This document shows, piece by piece, positions 56,299 to 64,000 of a stretch of 64,000 nt of DNA. This DNA comes from an uncultured Vampirovibrio sp. (lineage in GTDB: Bacteria; Cyanobacteriota; Vampirovibrionia; Gastranaerophilales; Gastranaerophilaceae). The stretch's first letter is position 1. Each line of letters begins with the position of its first letter. The DNA lies in contig CAJTXZ010000012.1 of NCBI GenBank assembly GCA_910583725.1, forward strand, positions 13,283 through 77,282, read 5' to 3'. The notes below the pieces were generated by a model. It did not search any database. It was not told the DNA's origin and saw only the letters and a program-made list of their open reading frames with translations. The position numbers and the translations under genes are program-made.

Positions 56299-57329
56299 TA
56301 TTTATTCCCTTTCAAGTTTTTTCCGTAAAATTCGCTTAATTTTTCTACTGCCTGATTTACATATTCAGGTTTGTAATACATTTCAATATGGGTTGCGTTT
56401 GGAATAACCACATATTCTTTAGGTTCAAGTGCTTTGTCGTAGGCTTCTTTGCTGAAATAAGCAGATTCAGCGTTTTCACCGACTATAAATAAAACAGGTC
56501 TTGGCGATACAAATTCAGGTCTGTCAAAGGCAGTAAACGCTGCTTGTTCAGTGTAATTTGAAAAGATATATTTATTCTCACTTCTCGGGTGTTTTGCTAA
56601 ATCAGTTCTGTAGTATTCGTAGCCTTGACGATACATCGGAGGCGCATTTTCAGGAATTTCCTCTAATGAATTTGGAACATATCCGTTGTATTTAATTTCA
56701 CCACCGTTAACTTCTTTTGTTCTTTGTTCTGCTGCATCTTTTAGTTTTTGGTGTTGCTGCTCGATTGTCATAGAGTCGTTTAAACCCTGACGTCTTGCTC
56801 TGCCTAAATCAAATGCGGAAACCGTTGCGACTGCTTTAATTCTCATCTCTGTTTCGGCTGCATTAAAAGCATAACCGCCGCCTGCACAAATTCCCAAAAC
56901 TCCGATGTTATCTTTATCAACAAAAGGAAGTGTTGTTAGATAATCAACGCTTGAGCGGACATCTTCAACTCTTGATGATGGTCTTTCTAAAAAATGAGGT
57001 TCGCCGCCACTTTCGCCTTGATATGCGGCATCATAAGCAAGAGTTACAAATCCTTGTTCTGATAGTCTTTTTGCATATAATCCTGCAACTTGTTCTTTTA
57101 CTCCGCCTGCCGGATGAACGACAACAATTGCGGGATATTTTTTATTTACGTCAAAGTTTTCAGGTTTATATAATTCACCTGCAATTTTTACATTATTGAA
57201 TGTTTGAGTGTAAAATATCTTTTCTTTTTGAGCCTTATCTTTCATTGTTTCACCTTTCGCAAATGTTTGTACTTCAAATGCACCTATCAGCAACAGGGCT
57301 GATAGAGTAATAATTAAACCTTTTTGCAT
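56298..57329 (-). CDS. Exported alpha/beta hydrolase (dienelactone-hydrolase-like)
   Basis: 343 residues with a signal peptide (GLIITLSALLLIGAFEVQTFA). The oxyanion region is VVVHPAGGVKEQ, and the nucleophile elbow reads GICAGGGYA, with Cys instead of Ser, as in dienelactone hydrolases. The catalytic His is probably in IPNATHIEMYY. A long lid with DLGRARRQGL lies between. Substrate unknown. It sits between the flavodoxin and the AKR genes in one operon. Confidence 0.85.
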   Translation of the reverse strand: MQKGLIITLSALLLIGAFEVQTFAKGETMKDKAQKEKIFYTQTFNNVKIAGELYKPENFDVNKKYPAIVVVHPAGGVKEQVAGLYAKRLSEQGFVTLAYDAAYQGESGGEPHFLERPSSRVEDVRSSVDYLTTLPFVDKDNIGVLGICAGGGYAFNAAETEMRIKAVATVSAFDLGRARRQGLNDSMTIEQQHQKLKDAAEQRTKEVNGGEIKYNGYVPNSLEEIPENAPPMYRQGYEYYRTDLAKHPRSENKYIFSNYTEQAAFTAFDRPEFVSPRPVLFIVGENAESAYFSKEAYDKALEPKEYVVIPNATHIEMYYKPEYVNQAVEKLSEFYGKNLKGNK

Positions 57330-57337
57330 TTAGCCTC

Positions 57338-57901
57338 CTATTTAATTTGTTTTAACCAGTTATCAATTTCTTTGTCGGTTTCTGAGTTTCCTTTTTCGTA
57401 AACAACAAGAGGGGATAAGACTTTTGAACCTTTTGCCATTTTACCCATATCTTCTGCTATTGTATATTTGCCGCCGCCACCATGGGTGATAAACGGAACA
57501 ATGGTTTTACCTTCAAAATTGTTTTCTGATAAAAATGTTTTAACAGCAGGAGCCATTTCATACCACCAAGCAGGTGTGCCTACAAAAATAATGTCATAGT
57601 TTGAAACATCACCATTGTCTTTAAGAGCCGGTTTTGTTCCTTCTTCGTGTTGTTTTTTAGCAACCCCATAAGCTGCTTCATTGTAATCAGTTGGGTACGG
57701 AGTTGCAGTTTCAATTCTAAACATATCACCGCTGGTTTTTGTCTGAATTTTTTCAGCAATTGACTTTGTATTACCGCCCCATGAAAAATATGCGATTAAT
57801 ATTTTTTTATCCATAACGTCTCCTTGTTTTGTATTATTTGCAAATGTACAACCTGCACAAAGTAATAATATCGGTAAAATAAATAATAAAAGTTTTTTCA
57901 T
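57338..57901 (-). CDS. Flavodoxin-domain lipoprotein
   Basis: 187 residues. The N-terminus KKLLLFILPILLLCAGCTFA ends in a lipobox (LCAGC), so this flavodoxin is predicted to be lipid-anchored outside the cytoplasmic membrane. The FMN phosphate loop is YFSWGGNTKSIAEKI, and the second loop VGTPAWWYEMAPAVKTFL. An exported flavodoxin next to an exported AKR and hydrolase suggests redox chemistry in the periplasm. Confidence 0.87.
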   Translation of the reverse strand: MKKLLLFILPILLLCAGCTFANNTKQGDVMDKKILIAYFSWGGNTKSIAEKIQTKTSGDMFRIETATPYPTDYNEAAYGVAKKQHEEGTKPALKDNGDVSNYDIIFVGTPAWWYEMAPAVKTFLSENNFEGKTIVPFITHGGGGKYTIAEDMGKMAKGSKVLSPLVVYEKGNSETDKEIDNWLKQIK

Positions 57902-57914
57902 TTTTTATTCCCCC

Positions 57915-58757
57915 CTATCTTACTAAATTTATAATCATTTCAACAGTTTCAGGATCGTGATGAGAGAAGAACAAACTTTTTCCTGTATCTAAAATACGAA
58001 TTTGTGCAAGTTCTTCTTGTGTTAATTCAAAATCGAAAATATTGAAATTCTGTTCCATTCTTTCTTTTTTAACTGATTTTGGTATAACAATTACACCTTC
58101 CTGAGTTAAAAATCTCAATGCAACTTGAGCTGATGATTTTCCGTATCTTTCGCCGATTGCAACAAGAGTTTCATTTTTAAACATATTGTTTCTGCCTTCC
58201 GCAAAAGGACCCCAAGCCATAATTTGAGTATTATATTTATCTAAATATTTTCTTGCTTCTTTTTGTTGTTGGAAAACGTGGGTTTCAATTTGGTTAATTG
58301 CAGGTTTTATTTCAACAAAGTTTGCCAAATCAATAAATCTGTCAGGGTAGAAATTACTTACACCGATTGCTCTTGCCTTACCTTCTTTATAAGCTCGCTC
58401 CATTGCTCTGTATGTTCCGTAGTAATCACCGAACGGCTGATGGATTAACAATAAATCAATATAATCTGTTTGCAGTTTTTCTAAAGATTCAAGAATTGAT
58501 TTATATGCTTTTTCTTCGCCTGCGTTAGAAATCCATATTTTTGTTACAAGAAAAAACTCTTTTCTGTCAATTCCTGAGTTTTTAATTGCTCTGCCTACTC
58601 CTGCTTCGTTATGATAAGATTGAGCGGTATCAAACATTCTATAGCCGACTTCAATTGCATCTGTTGCAGCATGCGTTGTTTCTTCATCAGATACTTGATA
58701 AACGCCAAAACCTAAAATTGGCATTTCGACACCATTATTTAATTTTACTGTCTGCAT
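57915..58757 (-). CDS. Aldo-keto reductase, cytoplasmic
   Basis: 280 residues, typical AKR5-type length. VKLNNGVEMPILGFGVYQVS at the N-terminus; tetrad in MFDTAQSYHNE, LVTKIW and LLIHQP; cofactor site IPKSVKKERMEQN. It reduces aldehydes or ketones with NADPH; the substrate is unknown. There is no signal peptide, unlike the AKR at 55360. It lies 13 bp upstream of the flavodoxin lipoprotein gene. Confidence 0.9.
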   Translation of the reverse strand: MQTVKLNNGVEMPILGFGVYQVSDEETTHAATDAIEVGYRMFDTAQSYHNEAGVGRAIKNSGIDRKEFFLVTKIWISNAGEEKAYKSILESLEKLQTDYIDLLLIHQPFGDYYGTYRAMERAYKEGKARAIGVSNFYPDRFIDLANFVEIKPAINQIETHVFQQQKEARKYLDKYNTQIMAWGPFAEGRNNMFKNETLVAIGERYGKSSAQVALRFLTQEGVIVIPKSVKKERMEQNFNIFDFELTQEELAQIRILDTGKSLFFSHHDPETVEMIINLVR

Positions 58758-58768
58758 AAAATATTCTC

Positions 58769-59401
58769 CTATCTTATAAAATTAGTAAACGTTACTTCTT
58801 CTTGTTTTGGAGCTTCCAATCCTGCTTTTTGAGCAAATTCCTTGCATTTTAAGTGATATGCCATATTGCGTGCAAGAATTCTCATATTCTGCATACCTTC
58901 TAAATCCTGTTTGACTTCATCAGGATTTGCACCATGAACCATATTCCAATATCTTCCTGAAATAATCGGCATTTGATTGATTTGGAAATATTTGTTTAAT
59001 TGGTCTAATGTTGCAGTAGTTCCTGCACGTCTTGCTGAAACAATAGCAGTTCCGGGTTTATGAATAAACGAATTATGTCCTGACATAAAATCGACAAAAA
59101 ATGCTCTATCCAAAAACGGAACAATCGAGCCTGAAGCTGAACCGTAATGAACGGGTGAGCCAATTACATATCCGTCAAAATTTCTTGCATATTCAACAAA
59201 TTCATTAACTTTATCGTTTATGACACAATGACCGATTTTCCCGCAAGCACGACATGCCCTGCAAGGTGCAATCGGGTCTTTACCTATATGATAAATTTCT
59301 GTTTCTATTCCTTCATAATTAAGCGTTAAAGCAATTTCATTTAAAGCTGTAAAAGTACATCCGTTTTTATTTGGTGAACCGTTTATCAATAATACTTTCA
59401 T
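58769..59401 (-). CDS. NAD(P)H-dependent flavin oxidoreductase
   Basis: 210 residues with a flavodoxin-like fold: LLINGSPNKNGCTFTALNEI for the FMN phosphate, a cysteine cluster APCRACRACGKIGHC, and GYVIGSPVHYGSASGSIVPF for the isoalloxazine ring. Related to the protein at 48217 (same CxxC...C insertion) but longer. It probably supplies or accepts electrons within this redox operon. Confidence 0.87.
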   Translation of the reverse strand: MKVLLINGSPNKNGCTFTALNEIALTLNYEGIETEIYHIGKDPIAPCRACRACGKIGHCVINDKVNEFVEYARNFDGYVIGSPVHYGSASGSIVPFLDRAFFVDFMSGHNSFIHKPGTAIVSARRAGTTATLDQLNKYFQINQMPIISGRYWNMVHGANPDEVKQDLEGMQNMRILARNMAYHLKCKEFAQKAGLEAPKQEEVTFTNFIR

Positions 59402-59415
59402 TTTTTATTCACTCC

Positions 59416-60402
<987 letters not shown>

Positions 60403-61416
60403 TTATTTTAATTTGTTGTATTCTTCATCTGACACTTCTTCAAGCCACTCAGTTGTTGCACCCTCAGCAGGGACAGCAATTGCAACGTGAGAAAACCAAC
60501 TGTCGTGCGCTGCACCATGCCAATGTTTAACTCCTGCCGGAATATTAACAACATCACCCGTTTTAAGCTCTTGAGCAGGTTTGCCCCATTCCTGATAATA
60601 ACCACGACCACCTGTTACAAGAAGAATTTGTCCGCCTTTATGATGAATGTGCCAATTATTGCGGCATTTTGGCTCAAATGTAACATTAGCAGAATTTACA
60701 CCCTCGCCTGTTAAAGGCTGTAAATAGCTTTGACCGATAAAATATTTTGCATAAGCATCATTTTTTACACCAATATTAAAAGCACCGCTTCTTGCACCTT
60801 TTGTCAAATCTAATATTTCATTAATTTGCTTATCACTTAAGCCTGTGTTTTTACCGCATTTAATATGTGAATTTAATTGCGATTCAACTCCTTGCATAGA
60901 TGAAAGTGCTGCAATTGTTGCAATTTCTCTTTCTTGATTTGTTAAAATTCCACGTGCAAAAATATCGGCAAATAAATGTTCTTTTAAATACTGGTCAATT
61001 GCAGGTGCAAATTCAAAAACTGCACCTTTAACAGACTGACCGACAAGCTCTGTTTGAACTTTTGTACCGTATTCGTTTTTATTAGTTTCAGCAGGAAGAA
61101 CTTTTCCTGCTTCGCCTAATATATCATCATTTCTTGAATTAACTACTTTATAAAAAGCATTAAGAGCATTCAAACTTCTTGGAAATCCGCAATAAGCATA
61201 CATCTGAACAAGAACTTCTTTAATTTCATTTATTGTTAATTTATCATCCAACGCTTTATTTAAAGATTTTTCAAGAGCATCAATATCGCCTCTTGCAGTG
61301 TATGAAGCTACCATTGCAATATCTTGCTGCTTTGTTGTCAAAACTTCTTGTGCCATTGCTTTCCCTCCAAAACTTAATAAAATTGCTGTAATTACTAAAT
61401 ATAAAAATTTTTTCAT
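60403..61416 (-). CDS. Exported carboxymuconolactone decarboxylase-cupin fusion protein
   Basis: 337 residues from an ATG at 61416 with GAGGAT upstream. Signal peptide (FLYLVITAILLSFGGKAMA); two carboxymuconolactone-decarboxylase-like repeats (EIKEVLVQMYAYCGFPRSLN, about 60-100, and REIATIAALSSMQGVESQLN, about 165-185), then a cupin (RNNWHIHHKGGQILLVTGGR, GVKHWHGAAHDSWFSH). It is the paralogue of the gene at 49191, but with both decarboxylase repeats. It is the promoter-proximal gene of the AKR operon and divergent from AraC. Confidence 0.85.
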   Translation of the reverse strand: MKKFLYLVITAILLSFGGKAMAQEVLTTKQQDIAMVASYTARGDIDALEKSLNKALDDKLTINEIKEVLVQMYAYCGFPRSLNALNAFYKVVNSRNDDILGEAGKVLPAETNKNEYGTKVQTELVGQSVKGAVFEFAPAIDQYLKEHLFADIFARGILTNQEREIATIAALSSMQGVESQLNSHIKCGKNTGLSDKQINEILDLTKGARSGAFNIGVKNDAYAKYFIGQSYLQPLTGEGVNSANVTFEPKCRNNWHIHHKGGQILLVTGGRGYYQEWGKPAQELKTGDVVNIPAGVKHWHGAAHDSWFSHVAIAVPAEGATTEWLEEVSDEEYNKLK

Positions 61417-61530
61417 CTGAAAATCCTCATAATACCTCAATCTATATTATCTATAAATTTAAAAATTTTTTAAGACCTATTTCTGTCTATTTCTTATCTA
61501 ATTCTCTCATGTTTGTGTTAGAATTTAATT

Positions 61531-62415
61531 ATGAATAAAATTGAACAAATAAAAGAAAAAATTATCAAACTTTATCAAGAACCGGGGTATTATAATACTT
61601 CAGTAAAGGGATTTAAGGTTTCTAAAAGAGATGAGCCGACTGAACTTAAAAAATGTTTCTATACACCGCTTGCAATATTACTTTTGCAGGGAAGCAAGCA
61701 AACAATTTTTGGCGATAGAGAATTTACATTCGGTGCTGGGCAATATATGGTTTGCTCTGTTGATATTCCGCTTATGAGCAGGATTAAAAACGCAACGAAA
61801 GAAAAACCTTGTATCGGACTTGTTGTTGAACTTGATTCTTATCTGATTTCACAGCTTATGACTGAGATGAATACTATTGAATACAAGGAAAATTCAACTT
61901 GTTTTGCAGGTGCTAATGCTGCTGATGATTTAATAAACGCATTTTTAAGACTTGCAGAATTATTAGACCAACCGGAAGATAAACAAAAAATATTAGCCCC
62001 AATGATTATAAAAGAAATTCATTATTTGTTATTATCAGGGCCGTTGGGGGATTTAATCAAAGCCGCTAATACAAAAGGAAACCAATATAATCAAATTGCA
62101 GATGCTATAAATTTATTAAAAGAAAATTACAAAGAAAAAATAAATATGGATGAATTGGCAAAAAGTTTAAATATTGCCCCATCATCTTTTTACAGGTATT
62201 TTAAACAAGTTACAACGATTTCACCTTTACAGTATCAAAAACAATTAAAACTCTATGAAGCTCAACGATTAATGCTTTCAGGTGAGCATAACGCAGAATC
62301 CGCAAGTTATCTTGTAGGCTACGAAAGTCCTACACAATTTAGCAGAGAATACAAAAAAATGTTCGGCAATCCTCCAAAGACAGATATTAAAAATTTGGTG
62401 ATTTCTTCCATATAA
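61531..62415 (+). CDS. AraC-family transcriptional regulator
   Basis: 294 residues. The N-terminal 180 residues form the AraC_N-type ligand domain (KKCFYTPLAILLLQGSKQTI, GAGQYMVCSVDIPLMSRI). The C-terminal AraC double helix-turn-helix covers about 195-285 (INMDELAKSLNIAPSSFYRY, then SASYLVGYESPTQFSREYKK). It is divergent from the cupin-AKR-flavodoxin operon with 114 bp between, so it probably activates that operon in response to an aldehyde or oxidant. Confidence 0.93.
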   Translation: MNKIEQIKEKIIKLYQEPGYYNTSVKGFKVSKRDEPTELKKCFYTPLAILLLQGSKQTIFGDREFTFGAGQYMVCSVDIPLMSRIKNATKEKPCIGLVVELDSYLISQLMTEMNTIEYKENSTCFAGANAADDLINAFLRLAELLDQPEDKQKILAPMIIKEIHYLLLSGPLGDLIKAANTKGNQYNQIADAINLLKENYKEKINMDELAKSLNIAPSSFYRYFKQVTTISPLQYQKQLKLYEAQRLMLSGEHNAESASYLVGYESPTQFSREYKKMFGNPPKTDIKNLVISSI

Positions 62416-62465
62416 AATCAATAATTATTTTTGTAATTTAGAGTAAATGTAACCCTACATTTTCG

Positions 62466-62546
62466 TTACTGGTTTTGTTCAAATTCACTTAATGTTGTAC
62501 CGTTTTCAAGTTTCCATTCAATTCTACCGTTTGTGCTGCTTCCTGA
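62466..62546 (-). pseudogene. C-terminal fragment of a DUF4357-type protein
   Basis: The minus strand reads GSSTNGRIEWKLENGTTLSE and a few more residues to a TAA at 62466. This is like the end of DUF4357 domains found in GIY-YIG-type and restriction-related proteins. Upstream frame is lost, so it is a remnant left when other DNA was inserted or deleted here. It is too short for the frame listing. Confidence 0.45.
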
Positions 62547-62551
62547 ACTTT

Positions 62552-62579
62552 GTCAGTCCTGAACAGGACAGACTTTTTT
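62552..62579 (+). terminator. Rho-independent terminator
   Basis: GTCAGTCCTG-aa-CAGGACAGAC, a stem with one internal mismatch, followed by TTTTTTA. It lies about 140 bp after the AraC gene and may serve it. Confidence 0.7.
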
Positions 62580-62689
62580 AATCTCTGAAATTATTAAATT
62601 AAATGAGTTTTATTTAAAATTATAAAAATTTATGAAATTTGAAAGGCAATAATAACAATATCATTTGTCCTGAAATATGTTAAGAAATA

Positions 62690-63373
62690 TTAAGCAATTA
62701 AATTATTTTTTAAATCCTCATACAGTTCTTGGAATTCTTTTTCTCTTCGCCAAATACTCTCTGCTAATCGTTGATGTAAGCAGACTTCATTTTTATTGTG
62801 GCTCTCGATTCGTGAAAGGTAACAGTAAACCTTTTTGAAATCTTGGACTTCTGCATCAGTAAAATTCTTCTCTCTATTTGCCTTTAAAGATTTTTTGCTA
62901 ACAAAGATTTTATTATTGTATGTATAGAAATAAGCGTATTTTTCAAAAAACTTTCTAAATCTGCCCTGCTGTGGATCTATAAAATAATAATTCAGCAATT
63001 CGTTTAATTGTCTTTCATAAATTAGATTTCTGAATATCCTATAAAAATCCCCGATACAATTATCGTCAGTATTTACTAAATTTGCGAGTTTTTGAGTCGG
63101 AATCAAAGCACAAAAGCCTCTCATTATTAAATCAACGGTTTCGGGTGAATGATACATAAACATCAATTGAAGGTTCTTATTTTCAAATTCACCCTTTCTT
63201 GTCGTTTTTTTAATAACAGTATAAACTCCGTCTTTTTCTTGCAAGTCACCTTCATTTATTAAATATATAAGTGTAAGTTCTAAAACCTCCGGCTGTATTT
63301 CCATAAGTTGTAAAATGTCATTAAGCGTACATTTTTTCAGTCTTTTGCACAACTTTAATATTTGGTCTTTCAT
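62690..63373 (-). CDS. Transposition-associated winged-helix protein (putative)
   Basis: 227 residues. The N-terminal 60 residues look like a winged helix (CKRLKKCTLNDILQLMEIQP, EGDLQEKDGVYTVI). The rest is helical and aromatic (MYHSPETVDLIMRGFCALIP, NLIYERQLNELLNYYF). I do not recognise the family. It overlaps the 3' end of the MuB-like ATPase gene by 53 bp in another frame, so it is translated from the same message and probably belongs to the same mobile element. Confidence 0.55.
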   Translation of the reverse strand: MKDQILKLCKRLKKCTLNDILQLMEIQPEVLELTLIYLINEGDLQEKDGVYTVIKKTTRKGEFENKNLQLMFMYHSPETVDLIMRGFCALIPTQKLANLVNTDDNCIGDFYRIFRNLIYERQLNELLNYYFIDPQQGRFRKFFEKYAYFYTYNNKIFVSKKSLKANREKNFTDAEVQDFKKVYCYLSRIESHNKNEVCLHQRLAESIWRREKEFQELYEDLKNNLIA

Positions 63374-64000
63374 TTAAAACCCCTTTCATTAACTGTTCAT
63401 CTATAACTTCAAGTTGATTTGTATTTGCAAGTTTTTCTATTTGGTCAATGTGCTGAACCAATTTTCTGAATTGGTTTGTGCGAGTTGCAAGATAATTAAT
63501 TGCATCTTCTGTGAATCTCAAATCAGTTAATTGTTTTAAAATCTCAGAGATATCATCCTGATTAAAATGCTCAAATCTTAATTTCTTAAAAAGCCTGTCA
63601 TCAAAATGTTTTAAGCGAGATATTTTTCTATCAACTAATCCCATTCCAACAAGCACAAGCGGCGAACCTGTACAGTCTTGAATATCTCTCAAAATTTCGA
63701 TTGCGTTTTTACTTCCGATTAAGTAATCAACCTCATCAACAATAATTGTTTGAGGATTGGTTTTTAAATGTTTTAAAATTAACTTGTAATTCTCTTGCAT
63801 TTGGTAATATGGTCGCTCATCCAATTCCTCAACGATTGCTTTTAACAAACCGCTTTGTGTCATTTCATTATTTGCTCTGACATAAATCGCATCATTCCTT
63901 ATTGCCCACCACATAATTGTATGAGTTTTACCCAAACCATGTTCGCCATAAACAAGTGCCAATTTCGGAATGTTGGGTGGAAGTTTTTGTAAACTATCCA
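63321..64000 (-). CDS. MuB/TnsC-like transposition ATPase, 5' end outside window
   Basis: The frame is open to the window edge; residues before the TTG at 63962 (LQKLPPNIPKLALVYGEHGL) are conserved-looking, so the start lies beyond 64000. AAA+ features are the Walker A GEHGLGKTHT, Walker B TIIVDEVDYL, sensor 1 region LVLVGMG and a C-terminal helical part. This matches the target-selection ATPases of Mu-like elements. The DDE transposase normally precedes it and should lie just past the window. Confidence 0.8.
   Translation of the reverse strand, partial: DSLQKLPPNIPKLALVYGEHGLGKTHTIMWWAIRNDAIYVRANNEMTQSGLLKAIVEELDERPYYQMQENYKLILKHLKTNPQTIIVDEVDYLIGSKNAIEILRDIQDCTGSPLVLVGMGLVDRKISRLKHFDDRLFKKLRFEHFNQDDISEILKQLTDLRFTEDAINYLATRTNQFRKLVQHIDQIEKLANTNQLEVIDEQLMKGVLNERPNIKVVQKTEKMYA

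Overview
The window is an AT-rich bacterial chromosome segment that best fits a non-photosynthetic gut relative of the cyanobacteria (Melainabacteria/Vampirovibrionia, Gastranaerophilales-like). This is an inference. It rests on a two-subunit-type glycyl-tRNA synthetase beta chain, a threonyl-tRNA synthetase without a TGS domain, prepilins with an AFSLVEML-type cleavage site, a large protein with an N-terminal SFQG motif, and anaerobe-type oxygen defence (superoxide reductase plus ferritin). No phylogenetic marker was computed.

Layout. 1-4 kb: end of glyS, a glycosyltransferase, nusB and ftsY in tight order. 4-7 kb: a small XRE regulator, then ilvB-ilvN. 7-10 kb: a SulP transporter, superoxide reductase and ferritin. 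10-11.2 kb: another XRE regulator, a candidate small RNA and a higBA toxin-antitoxin pair whose toxin start is frameshifted. 11.4-15.2 kb: endonuclease III, thioredoxin, a secreted protein and a phosphohexomutase. 15.3-21.6 kb: a very large unknown membrane-associated protein, divergent from a receiver-PAS-kinase and NarL-type regulator operon that also carries a secreted protein. 21.6-23.2 kb: non-coding DNA with degenerate repeats. 23.2-26.1 kb: a glycine-rich prepilin-like surface protein broken by one frameshift, followed by a third XRE regulator.

27.5-43.4 kb is the most unusual part: about 16 kb of T- and G-rich DNA holding 44 directly repeated cassettes, all on the + strand. Each is usually 180-250 bp and encodes a 60-80 residue, cysteine-bearing segment running from LCD, through AGSVxC, GCAGA, CYPxxxWSG, to YAFSVRC. 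Most have no start codon or ribosome binding site of their own. They share nearly invariant DNA blocks at both borders and are mosaics of one another. I read this as a silent reservoir of C-terminal, C-type-lectin-like ends that recombine into an expressed surface (probably pilin-type) protein located outside this window.

43.6-48 kb returns to ordinary genes: tsaB, tsaE, a coiled-coil protein, small unknowns and a XerC/D recombinase. 48.2-64 kb looks like an acquired region: two clusters of redox genes (flavodoxin-like reductases, aldo-keto reductases, carboxymuconolactone decarboxylase-cupin fusions, an alpha/beta hydrolase) with LysR and AraC regulators, plus a threonyl-tRNA synthetase. Copies of a short motif at 48.1 kb and 53.1-53.4 kb resemble transposase-binding sites, and a MuB-like ATPase with a partner gene runs off the right edge, so a Mu/Tn7-like transposon may have carried part of this cargo. 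At least four genes in the window differ from an intact reading frame by exactly one missing base, mostly in short homopolymers, so sequencing error has to be excluded before calling them pseudogenes.
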